Part shown: positions 44,740 to 52,854 of the stretch, piece by piece
Numbering within the stretch: position 1 is the stretch's first letter
Layout: each line of letters opens with the position of its first letter
Source: Salsipaludibacter sp963735045
Lineage (GTDB): Bacteria; Actinomycetota; Nitriliruptoria; Nitriliruptorales; Nitriliruptoraceae
Length of the DNA: 64,000 nucleotides
Reading direction: 5' to 3'
Assembly: GCA_963735045.1 (NCBI GenBank)
Contig: CAVTIZ010000003.1
Location: 744,001-808,000, forward strand
Translations under genes and position numbers: made by a program
The notes under the pieces: model-generated
What the model saw: only the letters and a program-made list of their open reading frames with translations
Told to the model about the DNA's origin: nothing
The model's database searches: none

Positions 44740-45735
44740 ATGGGCCAGCCGAGCGGCGACCGCGCCGACGCGTCGGGTCCGGGTGCACGAGCGACGTCGC
44801 CCACGCAGATTCCGGGACAGGGCTGGCGGCAGGTCGGTCGTCGCATCGTCGCCGAGATCAAGGAGGACAACATCCCGGTGGTCGCCGCCGGGGTGGCCTT
44901 CTACGCCTGGATCGCCCTGGTCCCGACGTTGATCGCGCTGCTGATGATCTACGGCCTGATCGCCGACGCCGGGACCATCTCCGACCAGATCGGCCAGGCC
45001 ACGTCCCAGTTGTCGGCGGACACCGCGGCCGTCATCGAAGAGCCGATCCGCTCGGCCACCCAGGTCGACGGCCTGTCGATCGGGTTGGTGCTGGCGCTCC
45101 TCGGGGTGCTGTGGAGCGCGTCGGGCGGGATGGACGGGCTCGTCAAGGGGATCAACATCGCCTATGACGAGGACCCCCGCAGCTTCCCGCGTCGACGTGG
45201 CCTCGCCATCCTGCTGACCCTCGGCGCGATCGTGTTCGTGGTCCTGCTGGTCGGCCTGGTCGGGGTCGTGCCACCGGTGATCGAGGCCCTCGGCCTGGGC
45301 ACGGTCGGGACCGTGCTCGCCCAGGTCGTCCGGTGGCTGCTGGTACTGGTGTTGATGCTGGCCGGCCTGGCGGTGGTCTACCGGCTCGCCCCGCACCGCG
45401 AGGATCCACAACTGCAGTGGGTGTCGGTGGGTGCCGGCATCGCCACCCTGCTGTGGTTGCTGGGCTCGGTCGGGTTCTCCTTCTACGTGTCGACCTTCGG
45501 TTCCTACAACGAGACCTACGGGGGACTGGCGGGGGTCGTCGTCCTGAACCTGTGGCTGTTCCTGTCGGCCTTCTGCGTCCTGCTGGGGGCCGAGATCAAC
45601 TCCGAGCTCGAGGCCCAGACCGCCCACGACACCACCACCGGGCCCGACCAGCCGATCGGCCAGCGCGGCGCCGTCAAGGCCGACACCGTCGAGGCCGACA
45701 CCGTCGAGGCCGACACCGTCGAGTCCGGTGGCTGA
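44740..45735 (+). CDS. YihY/BrkB family membrane protein
   Basis: A 331-residue protein with about six membrane helices between residues 40 and 285. Family motifs are the N-terminal EDNIPVVAAGVAFYAWIALVP, LLWSASGGMDGLVKGINIAYDE-like segment, and FSFYVSTFGSYNETYGGLAGVV. The soluble C-terminus ends in three and a half ADTVE repeats encoded by a 15-bp tandem repeat. Once annotated as RNase BN, the family is now regarded as membrane proteins of unclear function. The ATG at 44740 is the first of the frame. Confidence 0.87.
   Translation: MGQPSGDRADASGPGARATSPTQIPGQGWRQVGRRIVAEIKEDNIPVVAAGVAFYAWIALVPTLIALLMIYGLIADAGTISDQIGQATSQLSADTAAVIEEPIRSATQVDGLSIGLVLALLGVLWSASGGMDGLVKGINIAYDEDPRSFPRRRGLAILLTLGAIVFVVLLVGLVGVVPPVIEALGLGTVGTVLAQVVRWLLVLVLMLAGLAVVYRLAPHREDPQLQWVSVGAGIATLLWLLGSVGFSFYVSTFGSYNETYGGLAGVVVLNLWLFLSAFCVLLGAEINSELEAQTAHDTTTGPDQPIGQRGAVKADTVEADTVEADTVESGG
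45679..45723 (+). repeat. Three 15-bp tandem repeats in the YihY C-terminus
   Basis: GCCGACACCGTCGAG occurs identically at 45679-45693, 45694-45708 and 45709-45723, encoding ADTVE each time. In-frame copy number could vary freely. Confidence 0.85.
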
Positions 45736-45808
45736 CCAACGTCCGGACGCACGTCCGACCTGCACCACCGTCGTCGCGACCGCGACGGCGACCGACGAGG
45801 AGGATCGC

Positions 45809-46013
45809 GTGAACATCGACAAGAGCCAGATCATGGACATGCTGCGCAGCCAGGATGAACCCGGCGACGCCAGCAAGGCCGACCAGGCCGAGCAAGGAGC
45901 TGCCCCAGCAGGTCGACACCGACAACCAGGAGCACCAGAACATGCTGGAGAAGTTCGGCATCGAGCCCCAGCAGCTGATCAGCCGCTTCACGGGGGGTGG
46001 CCTCGGGCTGTAG
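45809..46013 (+). pseudogene. Small conserved actinobacterial protein, frameshifted
   Basis: A GTG at 45809 has GAGGAGG upstream and opens a frame reading MNIDKSQIMDMLRSQDEPGD. The frame loses its character after KADQAE near 45893. The +1 frame then gives KELPQQVDTDNQEHQNMLEK and FGIEPQQLISRFTGGGLGL to a TAG at 46011. The joined product would be about 68 residues and resembles a small family of unknown function that I recall from actinobacteria (KSQI..LRS, then ELP.QVDTD). The total length of 205 bases is not a multiple of three, so one indel must be present. Confidence 0.7.
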
Positions 46014-46047
46014 GCCCGATCACACCGGCGGCGCCTGCCGTCGGCCA

Positions 46048-46080
46048 CCTGCTGGTCCCTGTCTCCGCGGGACCAGCAGG
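46048..46080. terminator. Bidirectional terminator
   Basis: CCTGCTGGTCCC (46048-46059) pairs perfectly with GGGACCAGCAGG (46069-46080) around a nine-base loop. It lies between the frameshifted small gene and the convergent GerW-family gene. Confidence 0.75.
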
Positions 46081-46090
46081 GCCGTCCCCG

Positions 46091-46441
46091 TCAGGCGCTG
46101 GCGCGCCGTGCTCGTGCCCGCACGATCGACCGGATCGTCAGCAGGGCGACGACCGCGACGACCTGGCCACCCACGGCGAGCCGGGTGACGTCCACAGTGG
46201 GCTGCCAGGTGACGTCGTCGCCGCGGACCAGCACCACCCCGACGGGATCGGCACGGAGTCCGAAGCCGCCACCGGATCCCTCGCCCGTCCCGTCCGGACC
46301 GGCCCCGCCCCCGCCGCCGCCCCCGCCGCGCACCCGGGCGACCGGAACGATCGTGATCCCGTCCTGCAGGATCGGGTCGCCGAACACGCGCCGGACGGTC
46401 ATCGCGTCCTGGGCGTTGGTCATGAGTGTGGCGATGTCCAT
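46091..46441 (-). CDS. GerW/YtfJ family protein
   Basis: A 116-residue protein of the family named for the Bacillus germination protein YtfJ/GerW, which also occurs widely in non-sporulating bacteria. The hallmarks are VFGDPILQDGITIVPVARV, a Gly-rich loop of eight consecutive Gly, GSGGGFGLRADPVGVV and DDVTWQPTVDVTRLA. A C-terminal hydrophobic helix (AVGGQVVAVVALLTI) may attach it to the membrane. GGGAG precedes the ATG at 46441. Its molecular role is unknown and sporulation should not be assumed. Confidence 0.88.
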   Translation of the reverse strand: MDIATLMTNAQDAMTVRRVFGDPILQDGITIVPVARVRGGGGGGGGAGPDGTGEGSGGGFGLRADPVGVVLVRGDDVTWQPTVDVTRLAVGGQVVAVVALLTIRSIVRARARRASA

Positions 46442-46696
46442 GCGTGTGCTCCCTGCTTCCGCCGCGGCCGCTGGCCGGCCCGGTCACTCGACGCATCCCC
46501 TCCAGCATGCCGCCGCGCCCGGGGCGTGACAGGGGCCAGGCGCCCTGTGGCCAGTCGACGTTCGGCCCGTCGCGTCCCGTCGCCCCCCGGTGGGAGCTGG
46601 TCCCCAGGCCGGTTGACCCGATGGGCCGGGACGTTCGGCACTTCCCCGGGCGAGCGTGGCGGGCGAGGCTGGCAGCAGCCACCCAAGGGGGATTCC

Positions 46697-47194
46697 GTGC
46701 AGCGCAACCTGTACGTCTACACCTACCTGCACGCCGACTGGGACGACGTCGAGCGCGTCCTCCGGGACGACCCGACCACGCTCCTGCAGGAGGCGACCAG
46801 GCATGCCGACGAGCGCACCCGGGTCGTGACGATCGGCCTGCGGGCCGACGTCGGCGCCTTCCGGGTCGGCCGTGACGCGGCGGTCCAGCTGGGGGAGCTG
46901 CGGGTCATCGACCCCCACTGTGTCTCCCTGCCGGTGCACTGGAGCGCGCACGACCACCAGGGGCTGTTCCCCGCCATGGAGGGCTACCTGGAGGCCGCCC
47001 GGCTCGCGAGCCACCCGCCGCTGACACAGCTGTCCTTCATCGGGCAGTACCGGCCCCCGCTCGGCGTCCTCGGGGCCCTGGGTGACGCCACACTCGGCCA
47101 CCGCGTGGCCGAGGTCGCCGTGCACAACTTCCTCACCGATGTCGCCGAGCGCATCGTGACGACCACGGCCGTCCCGGCTCCGGCGACCGGCTGA
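46697..47194 (+). CDS. Conserved hypothetical protein, possible SRPBCC-like fold
   Basis: A 165-residue cytoplasmic protein starting at a GTG with AAGGGGG upstream. The region VSLPVHWSAHDHQGLFPAME leads into LTQLSFIGQYRPPLGVLGAL. It ends with a helix (AEVAVHNFLTDVAERIV). This order of strands, PP loop and C-terminal helix resembles the polyketide-cyclase/SRPBCC fold, but I would not name a ligand. It may be related in context to the small genes that follow on the other strand. Confidence 0.65.
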   Translation: MQRNLYVYTYLHADWDDVERVLRDDPTTLLQEATRHADERTRVVTIGLRADVGAFRVGRDAAVQLGELRVIDPHCVSLPVHWSAHDHQGLFPAMEGYLEAARLASHPPLTQLSFIGQYRPPLGVLGALGDATLGHRVAEVAVHNFLTDVAERIVTTTAVPAPATG

Positions 47195-47270
47195 AGCGGA
47201 TGCCACGCCCCGTCGCCGTCATCGACCACACGATCGGGCGGCCCGTCGTCCCGGCCTCTGGCGATCCCGC

Positions 47271-47450
47271 TCAGCCGCCGAGGGCGTCGAAGACCTCGTA
47301 GATCATGAAGGCCGGCCAGAACAGGCCCTGCACGATGGCCAGCAGGTACTCCCAGAACGTGTCCGCCTGCTGCCAGAACCACACCAGGGCTCCGAAGATC
47401 CCGAGCCCGTAGATCGCCCCGCCGCCAGCGGCGCCCGTGTTGTTGCTCAT
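47271..47450 (-). CDS. Small two-helix membrane protein (59 residues)
   Basis: A short gene beginning MSNNTGAAGGGAIYGLGIFG. A strong GGAGG lies five bases before the ATG at 47450. Residues 12-25 and 30-55 are hydrophobic and aromatic (FGALVWFWQQADTFWEYLLA), ending EVFDALGG. It resembles small Trp/Phe-rich membrane proteins found in many actinobacteria. No function is known. It shares the minus strand with the frameshifted small gene upstream. Confidence 0.8.
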   Translation of the reverse strand: MSNNTGAAGGGAIYGLGIFGALVWFWQQADTFWEYLLAIVQGLFWPAFMIYEVFDALGG

Positions 47451-47513
47451 CGTGTCCTCCCAGTGGTCGTGGTCGATCCCACCCGCCAGCCAGGTGCGTG
47501 GCGGGGGGGCGCG

Positions 47514-47725
47514 TCAGTTCGCTTCGAGGACCTGCCGGAGGCGATCGACCTCGCGTCGCGCCATCCGGTCCTCGGCGACCTCGAGGATCGGTCCGGTGAG
47601 GCGCATCAGCCACGAGTCCAGCAGCAGGCGGCCCTGCATGTGTCGACGGGCCGCCGGATGGTCGTCTCCAGGCGTGCACCGTGGAGCCACCCGGACCCTC
47701 CCACTGGATCGTCGCCGCGGGTCAT
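47514..47725 (-). pseudogene. Small conserved protein with one frameshift
   Basis: An ATG at 47725 with a strong GGAGGGGG opens a frame reading MTRGDDPVGGSGWLHGARLE and then TTIRRPVD. Near 47640 the frame changes, and another frame continues MQGRLLLDSWLMRLTGPILE, VAEDRMARREVDRLRQVLEAN to a TGA at 47514. The joined product is about 70 residues and helix-rich. The distance from start to stop is 212 bases, not a multiple of three, so an indel is needed. The family is not recognised. Confidence 0.6.
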
Positions 47726-47793
47726 CGCGTTCCCCCTCCGCCGTCGAGGCCCCCGTCTGCCTCGCCCCCACTCTTGCACACGTCGCAGCGAAC

Positions 47794-47816
47794 GTCACCC
47801 CGATCGTTGGGGTGAC
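47794..47816. promoter_or_regulatory. Perfect inverted repeat upstream of the small minus-strand gene
   Basis: GTCACCCC (47794-47801) and GGGGTGAC (47809-47816) flank the seven bases GATCGTT. It lies about 70 bases upstream of the ATG at 47725 and before a possible plus-strand gene at 47906, so it could be a shared operator. Confidence 0.4.
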
Positions 47817-47905
47817 GCGGGACCGGGTCCAACGGGGCGATCGGATCGTTGGCGGCCGACCGCGTCTCGTGGTGGGGTGGTCGGGATGTGCGACCATCCA
47901 ACGGC

Positions 47906-48110
47906 ATGGACGTGTCGTGCATCTGGTGGCAGGCCGACCCCGACGACCGCTCCGTGATGGTGCTGCTGAGCCACACCATGGTCACCCCCGACCAGCTCGA
48001 CCAGCTCGACCAGCTCGAGCAGGGAATCGGGTCCGGCGTGTGGGACGCGATCACCCGGTCCCAGCCGGTCGGATCGGCCATGCCCCGGAGGCCAGTCCCC
48101 GGCCACCTGA
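47906..48110 (+). CDS. Possible small hypothetical gene, end uncertain
   Basis: An ATG at 47906 opens a frame reading MDVSCIWWQADPDDRSVMVL and LSHTMVTPDQLDQLDQLEQG, with a 9-bp repeat (GACCAGCTC three times) encoding DQL. The frame stays open into the antisense of the convergent gene, which is unlikely. A +1 shift would stop at 48108-48110. Given the other indels nearby, the end is a guess. No ribosome binding site is evident. Confidence 0.35.
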
Positions 48111-48118
48111 CCCGTCCC

Positions 48119-48547
48119 CTACTCGATGTCGGGAAGGCCCTGGGCGCGCAGCCAGAGGTTGGCGCGCCGGCGCGACGTCCGGCTGATCCACGCGTCCTGG
48201 ACGAGCTCGACGACCTCGTCGCGGCTCGCCTCGTGCAGGCGACTGGCTCGGACCAGCACGGACCGGTGGCCGTCGAAGTGGGGGGTGGTGAAGAACGGGA
48301 GGTCGGGATCCTGGACGAGTGCCAGCTTGTCCTGCTCCGAGGCCACCCAGATCACGATGACGTCGTCGTAGCGCTCGCCCGTGTCGGGATCGAACGCATC
48401 GGGACGGGGATTGCGGAAGAACACGAAGGAGGCCCGGCCGACCTGGTAGACCGGGTTGTCCCCGGCCTGCTCGATCCGCACGTGTGGCATCGCCGCGGCG
48501 GTGTCATGGACGTCCGCGACGGTCGCCGGACGACGTCTCCTGCGCAT
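48119..48547 (-). CDS. MmcQ/YjbR family protein
   Basis: A 142-residue protein of the small MmcQ/YjbR family, a double-wing fold once suggested to bind DNA. Features are DVHDTAAAMPHVRIE at the N-terminus, YQVGRASFVFFRNPRPD, then VIVIWVASEQDKLALVQDPD and PFFTTPHFDGHRSVLVRASR. The C-terminal helix is ELVQDAWISRTSRRRANLWL. Cellular role is not known. The ATG at 48547 follows 60 bases after the cupin stop on the same strand. Confidence 0.85.
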   Translation of the reverse strand: MRRRRRPATVADVHDTAAAMPHVRIEQAGDNPVYQVGRASFVFFRNPRPDAFDPDTGERYDDVIVIWVASEQDKLALVQDPDLPFFTTPHFDGHRSVLVRASRLHEASRDEVVELVQDAWISRTSRRRANLWLRAQGLPDIE

Positions 48548-48607
48548 GGTGCACCAGCCTGGGTTGGCATGTCCGGGACGCTACTGCCGGTGGCTCCCGG
48601 AGGCCCG

Positions 48608-48988
48608 TCACATGAATCGCTGCATCAGGTCGCGGACCTGGGTGGGGTCCACGGCGTGTTCGCGGAGCCGGAACACGTCGTCGAGGTGGCCGGGGGTGAT
48701 CAGGAAGAGGATGGTGGCCGGCCCGTCCACGGAGCGGAAGGTGTGTGGGAGTCCACGTGGGAGGAAGAAGGTCGTGTCGGGTCCACCTCGCCAGGTGTCC
48801 TGGCCACAGTCCACCTCCATCGTCCCGTCGAGGACCACGATGGTCTCGTCCTCGTGGACGTGTTCGTGACGTGGCGGACCGTGGCCGTCGACGACCGTGC
48901 GGTACATCGCGAGGCTCCCACCGGTGGAACGGTTCGAGCACCTGATCTCGGGGCCGCGTTCGTCGACGCCCTCGTCGGGCGCCAGCAC
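48608..48988 (-). CDS. Cupin-domain protein
   Basis: A 126-residue single cupin barrel. Cupin motif 1 is RHEHVHEDETIVVLDGTMEV, with metal ligands His, His and Glu. Motif 2 is FLPRGLPHTFRSVDGPATIL, with the fourth ligand His. The likely role is a small metal-dependent enzyme or a sugar/effector-binding sensor. The GTG at 48988 is the only start that keeps both motifs. A symmetric array of four TCACATC/GATGTGA sites lies 120-200 bases upstream. Confidence 0.82.
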   Translation of the reverse strand: MLAPDEGVDERGPEIRCSNRSTGGSLAMYRTVVDGHGPPRHEHVHEDETIVVLDGTMEVDCGQDTWRGGPDTTFFLPRGLPHTFRSVDGPATILFLITPGHLDDVFRLREHAVDPTQVRDLMQRFM

Positions 48989-49106
48989 CTAGCCGGACGT
49001 GGGGGTGGGGACGGCCGCGGCGGTTGCGCGATGTGGACGGCCCGGCGATCACCGATCGCTGGCCGACCAAGGAGAATCCGATCTGCTCCTGATCCCCGCG
49101 CGCTTG

Positions 49107-49184
49107 CGATGTGACCGGCCCCGCCCGATGTGAGTCGGGCCGACGGGTCGGGGGCAGTCACATCAGCCGGCGCCATTCACATCG
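49107..49184. promoter_or_regulatory. Symmetric array of four TCACATC/GATGTGA half-sites
   Basis: GATGTGA occurs at 49108-49114 and 49127-49133, and its complement TCACATC at 49158-49164 and 49177-49183. Spacing within each pair is exactly 19 bases, and both the inner and outer pairs share one centre at 49145.5. The outer pair extends to CGATGTGA/TCACATCG. It lies between the end of the acetyltransferase gene and the start of the cupin gene. Confidence 0.6.
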
Positions 49185-49220
49185 GAGCCCGCGGTCCGCG
49201 GTCGCGCGGACGACGAATGA

Positions 49221-49994
49221 TCAGGTCCGAAGGTCGTGGTGGACCCAGACGTTGGGCTCGAGGTAGGTCACGCGGTCGGCGTCGAGGTCGACCACCACGG
49301 GGGCCAGCGCCTGGGGCACCTCCACCTCGCCGTCACGGTCGAAGTCCAGCCCGGTCCACTCGTGCCACTGTGCCGGGGTTGCCTCGATCAGCATCGACTC
49401 CGGGGCGACCTTGACGATGGTGGCGCCGACCCGGGCATGCACCCGCAGCCAGGGGTCGGCGGGCAGCCCCTCCTCGGTGCGACGGCCCAGGTAGTCGTCC
49501 ATCGACTCCCCCGGGTGGGCGTGCTTGCCCGAGGGCCGGACCGGCGCGACCAGGTCCCACAGCCCCATGGCGGCCACCGCCTCGCGCATGTGACCGAGCA
49601 ACCACGTGCTCAGGCCGAGCCCACGTGCGGCCGGGGCAACCATGATCTCCAGCGCCGAGGCCATCGTCGGGGCACGTCCGGCGTCGTGGTCGGCGATGCC
49701 TCGCTCGACGATGGCGTCCCAACCCCGGTCGGGCAGGTCCTGGACCGAACCGGTCACCGGGAGGAAGCAGGCCTTGCCGATCACCTCGTCGTCGGGGGTG
49801 ATCGCGATCAGGCACAGGTGGCCGAGGTCCGTCCCGAGCCGTCCGTAGTACAAGTCCCCGACCGGGTCGTGCACCATGAACTCGGGCCAGCCGGCGTCGG
49901 TGGCCGCCCACATCGCGTCGGCCAGCCCTGGCCGGTCCGACAGCCGCACGACCTGCAGTGATGACGGATCGATGCTCGGCCCCCTCGACGTCAC
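49221..49994 (-). CDS. GNAT-family N-acetyltransferase
   Basis: A 257-residue protein. The acetyl-CoA pyrophosphate loop is ALEIMVAPAARGLGLSTWLL, a good GNAT motif A with RGLG. The N-terminal half has the strand LCLIAITPDDEVIGKACFL and a WPEFM segment. The C-terminal half is longer than in minimal GNATs and may form a second lobe that closes on the substrate. The acceptor is unknown. The GTG at 49994 is nine bases after the stop of the alpha-E gene, so the two may be cotranscribed. Confidence 0.8.
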   Translation of the reverse strand: MTSRGPSIDPSSLQVVRLSDRPGLADAMWAATDAGWPEFMVHDPVGDLYYGRLGTDLGHLCLIAITPDDEVIGKACFLPVTGSVQDLPDRGWDAIVERGIADHDAGRAPTMASALEIMVAPAARGLGLSTWLLGHMREAVAAMGLWDLVAPVRPSGKHAHPGESMDDYLGRRTEEGLPADPWLRVHARVGATIVKVAPESMLIEATPAQWHEWTGLDFDRDGEVEVPQALAPVVVDLDADRVTYLEPNVWVHHDLRT

Positions 49995-50003
49995 GGCCTC
50001 GGC

Positions 50004-50957
50004 TCAGTCGGTCGGGAAGTAGGTCTCGGCCATGCAGCTGGACAGCATGGCGACGTCGGCCAGGAGCTCTTCCAGCCCCGGATCCTCGTCGTCGAGGATG
50101 GTCGTGACGTCCTGCACCCGGCCCAGCCTGGCCGACAGCCAGCGCGCATCGCGCACGAACGCGTCACCACGGTCCAGGTTGCGAACGGCCAGTTCGCGCC
50201 CGATGGTCGTCAGGGTGTCGGCGCAGTAGCGCACCGATCGGGGCAGCCGGGCCGACAACAGCAGGAAGGCCGCCATCGACACCCCGTCGGGCGGTCCGGT
50301 GTGGTGTCGGCGGAACGCCTCGTAGGCACCCAGCGACTTCAGCAGGGCCATGCCACGGTGGGTCTCCAGCCCGGCCGCCACCGGTGCCGCACGACCGTTG
50401 TGGCGGAATCGGAGCTGCAGCGCCCGCAGGGTGTTGTCGGTGCGCTCCACCAGGGCGCCCGCGCGCAGGAAGTACCAGCCCTGGTCCCGGACCAGGCTGG
50501 CGTCGGCGATGCCGGCGAACAACTGGCCGGCGGTGCGCGCGCTGGTGCAGTAGCCCGACAGGTCGTCCTCGGTGACCGTGGACCCGGTGCACAGGTCGAG
50601 GTAGGCGCTGTTGAGCGACTCCCACATCTCCGTCGAGATGCGTCCGCGCAACGTGCGACCGTTCTCGCGCGCCGCGGCCAGCGACGACGCGATCGACGAC
50701 GGGTTGCGCCGATCGGTGGTGAACCACTCGATGACGGCACCGGCGTCGGCCCGGCCGTGGTGCTCGCGGAACGAATCCTGGTCGTCGCTGAAGTCCAGGA
50801 GTGGCGCCCACTGCTCGGTCACGATCCCGCTGGTGCCCGGGACCAGCGGGGCCTCGGCCATGGCGATGTAGTTCACGCCCAGCAGCCGGGCGGTGTTCTC
50901 CGCCCGCTCGACGTAGCGGCCCATCCAGTACAGGCTCTCGGCGATCCTGCTCAGCAT
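50004..50957 (-). CDS. Alpha-E domain protein (DUF403)
   Basis: A 317-residue helical protein of the alpha-E superfamily. It begins MLSRIAESLYWMGRYVERAE, the diagnostic N-terminus. Further markers are FREHHGRADAGAVIEWFTTD and NPSSIASSLAAARENGRTLR. GWYFLRAGALVERTDNTLRA follows. Such proteins are nearly always encoded beside a circularly permuted ATP-grasp ligase, as here, and are proposed to work with it in making or modifying a peptide. The two genes are 49 bases apart on one strand. Confidence 0.92.
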   Translation of the reverse strand: MLSRIAESLYWMGRYVERAENTARLLGVNYIAMAEAPLVPGTSGIVTEQWAPLLDFSDDQDSFREHHGRADAGAVIEWFTTDRRNPSSIASSLAAARENGRTLRGRISTEMWESLNSAYLDLCTGSTVTEDDLSGYCTSARTAGQLFAGIADASLVRDQGWYFLRAGALVERTDNTLRALQLRFRHNGRAAPVAAGLETHRGMALLKSLGAYEAFRRHHTGPPDGVSMAAFLLLSARLPRSVRYCADTLTTIGRELAVRNLDRGDAFVRDARWLSARLGRVQDVTTILDDEDPGLEELLADVAMLSSCMAETYFPTD

Positions 50958-51006
50958 CGGACGACTCCCGTCGTCGCGGTGTGGGTGGCCGGGACACGAC
51001 GAGGAC

Positions 51007-52578
51007 TCACTGTTGGCTCCCACCCAGCGAGGTTCCCGAGGCGAGGTTGGGGGCGAGGTCGGTCGACGGCCCCGACGGGAGCGCCTGTCCGGGGGGATCC
51101 GCCCCCTCCGACCCCCCGTCCCCTGCGGGACCCTGCCCGTCGGCCAGCACCCAGGTGTCCTTCGACCCGCCGCCACGCGACGAGTTGACCACCAGGGAGC
51201 CGCGTTCCAGCGCGACCCGGGTGAGCCCGCCCGGGACGATGCGTGTCTCCTCGCCGATCAGGGCGAACGGACGCAGGTCGACGTGGCAGGGCTCGAACTC
51301 GCGTGAGTCGGGGTAGAAGGTCGGATGGGTCGACAGCGACACGATCGGCTGGGCGATGTAGTTGCCTGGGTCCCGGGCGACGGTCGCGAGGAAGTCTGCA
51401 CGCTCGTCGGCGTCGGCGTCCCGACCGATCAGCATCCCGTAGCCGCCGGCCCCGCCGACCTCCTTGATCACCAGGCGTTCGGCCTCGCGCATCATCAGGT
51501 CCAGCCCGTCGGGGTCGGCCCCCAGGTAGGTCTCGACGTTGGGCAGGATCGGCTCCTCGCCGAGGTAGTAGCCGATCATCGCGGGCACGTAGGCGTAGAT
51601 CGCCTTGTCGTCGGCGACACCCGTCCCGACCGCGTTGGCCAGGCCCACCGCACCGGCGGCGTAGACCTCCATCAGGCCCGGCACCCCCAGCATGGAGTCG
51701 GGATTGAACGCCGTCGGGTCCAGGAAGTCGTCGTCGATGCGTCGGTAGATCACGTCGACCACCTGGCGGCCCCGGGTCGAGCGCATCCACACGCGGCCCT
51801 CGTCCACGAACAGGTCGCGGCCCTCGACCAGTTCGACGCCCATCTGCTGGGCGAGGTAGCTGTGCTCGTAGTACGCCGAGTTGTACTGGCCCGGCGTGAG
51901 CACCACGACGGTCGGGTCACTGATGCCGCTCGGTGCCAGGCCGCGCAGGGTCTGGAGCAGGTCGAAGGAGTAGTGGCGAATGGGGCGGACGCCGTGGGTG
52001 CGCAGCAGACCGGGGAAACTGCGTGCGGTCACGTCGCGGTTGACCAGCATGTAGGACACGCCGGACGGGTTGCGCAGGTTGTCCTCCAGGACCCGGAAGG
52101 TGCCCTCGCCGTCCCGGATGAGGTCGGTGCCCACGACCGTGGTCCACGCGCCGTGCGGGACCTCGACACCACGCATGATCGGCCGGTAGTTCGGGTTGTC
52201 CAGCACCAGGTTCCACGGGACCACGCCCTCGTGCAGGATCTGCTGGTCGTTGTAGACGTCGCCGAGGAAGTGGTTGAGGGCCGACGTCCGTTGGCGCAGG
52301 CCGGCCTCGACGTGGGCCCACTCGGAGGCGGTGATGATGCGGGGGACCGGGTCGAACGGGAAGGCCCGCTCGGTGCCCCGGTCGTCGTCGTAGACGGTGA
52401 ACGTGATGCCCTGGTTGCGGAAGGCCAGGTCGGTCAGGGAGCGTCGGCGGCCGAACTCCTTGGCGGTCATCGTGGCGAAGTAGTCGAAGGCGTCCCGGTA
52501 GGCCTCGCGCACGCCGCCCGCACCGATGGCCTCGTCGTAGCCCCCGGGTGCCTCGTAGGGCTGCAGTCCGTCGTCCAC
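51007..52578 (-). CDS. Circularly permuted ATP-grasp protein (DUF404/DUF407 type)
   Basis: A 523-residue protein with the GTG at 52578 as a reasonable start. Hallmarks are RPIMRGVEVPHGAWTTVVGT, the ATP-grasp acidic region FRVLEDNLRNPSGVSYMLVN and IYRRIDDDFLDP. NAVGTGVADDKAIYAYVPAM and ERLVIKEVGGAGGYGMLIG follow. It ends with VALERGSLVVNSSRGGGSKD and a 50-residue Gly/Pro/Ser-rich tail. The family is predicted to form peptide-like bonds with ATP. A transglutaminase-like protease often completes the set elsewhere, but none is visible nearby. Confidence 0.9.
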   Translation of the reverse strand: MDDGLQPYEAPGGYDEAIGAGGVREAYRDAFDYFATMTAKEFGRRRSLTDLAFRNQGITFTVYDDDRGTERAFPFDPVPRIITASEWAHVEAGLRQRTSALNHFLGDVYNDQQILHEGVVPWNLVLDNPNYRPIMRGVEVPHGAWTTVVGTDLIRDGEGTFRVLEDNLRNPSGVSYMLVNRDVTARSFPGLLRTHGVRPIRHYSFDLLQTLRGLAPSGISDPTVVVLTPGQYNSAYYEHSYLAQQMGVELVEGRDLFVDEGRVWMRSTRGRQVVDVIYRRIDDDFLDPTAFNPDSMLGVPGLMEVYAAGAVGLANAVGTGVADDKAIYAYVPAMIGYYLGEEPILPNVETYLGADPDGLDLMMREAERLVIKEVGGAGGYGMLIGRDADADERADFLATVARDPGNYIAQPIVSLSTHPTFYPDSREFEPCHVDLRPFALIGEETRIVPGGLTRVALERGSLVVNSSRGGGSKDTWVLADGQGPAGDGGSEGADPPGQALPSGPSTDLAPNLASGTSLGGSQQ

Positions 52579-52854
52579 CGGGAGCCTGTCGTCTGCGTGG
52601 TCGGCTCGCGTGCACGCGCCGGAGCCAACCCCCCGGGCGGGGCGCATCGTTGCGCGGTCAACGCGGGCCGCGGCCACCCTACACGGCCGCTCTCGCCCGA
52701 CGCAGATCGACCGCGGCCCACATCGGTGGTCGCCGCGTCGTCGTCGAGCCGGTCGGATTCCTCGCCGGTGGGCCCGTACCGTGGCGCCATCGTCCCGTCG
52801 CCGGTCGCCGTCGTCGGGACGACCGAGTTGCGCGACGACGACGAGGACGTGGAC

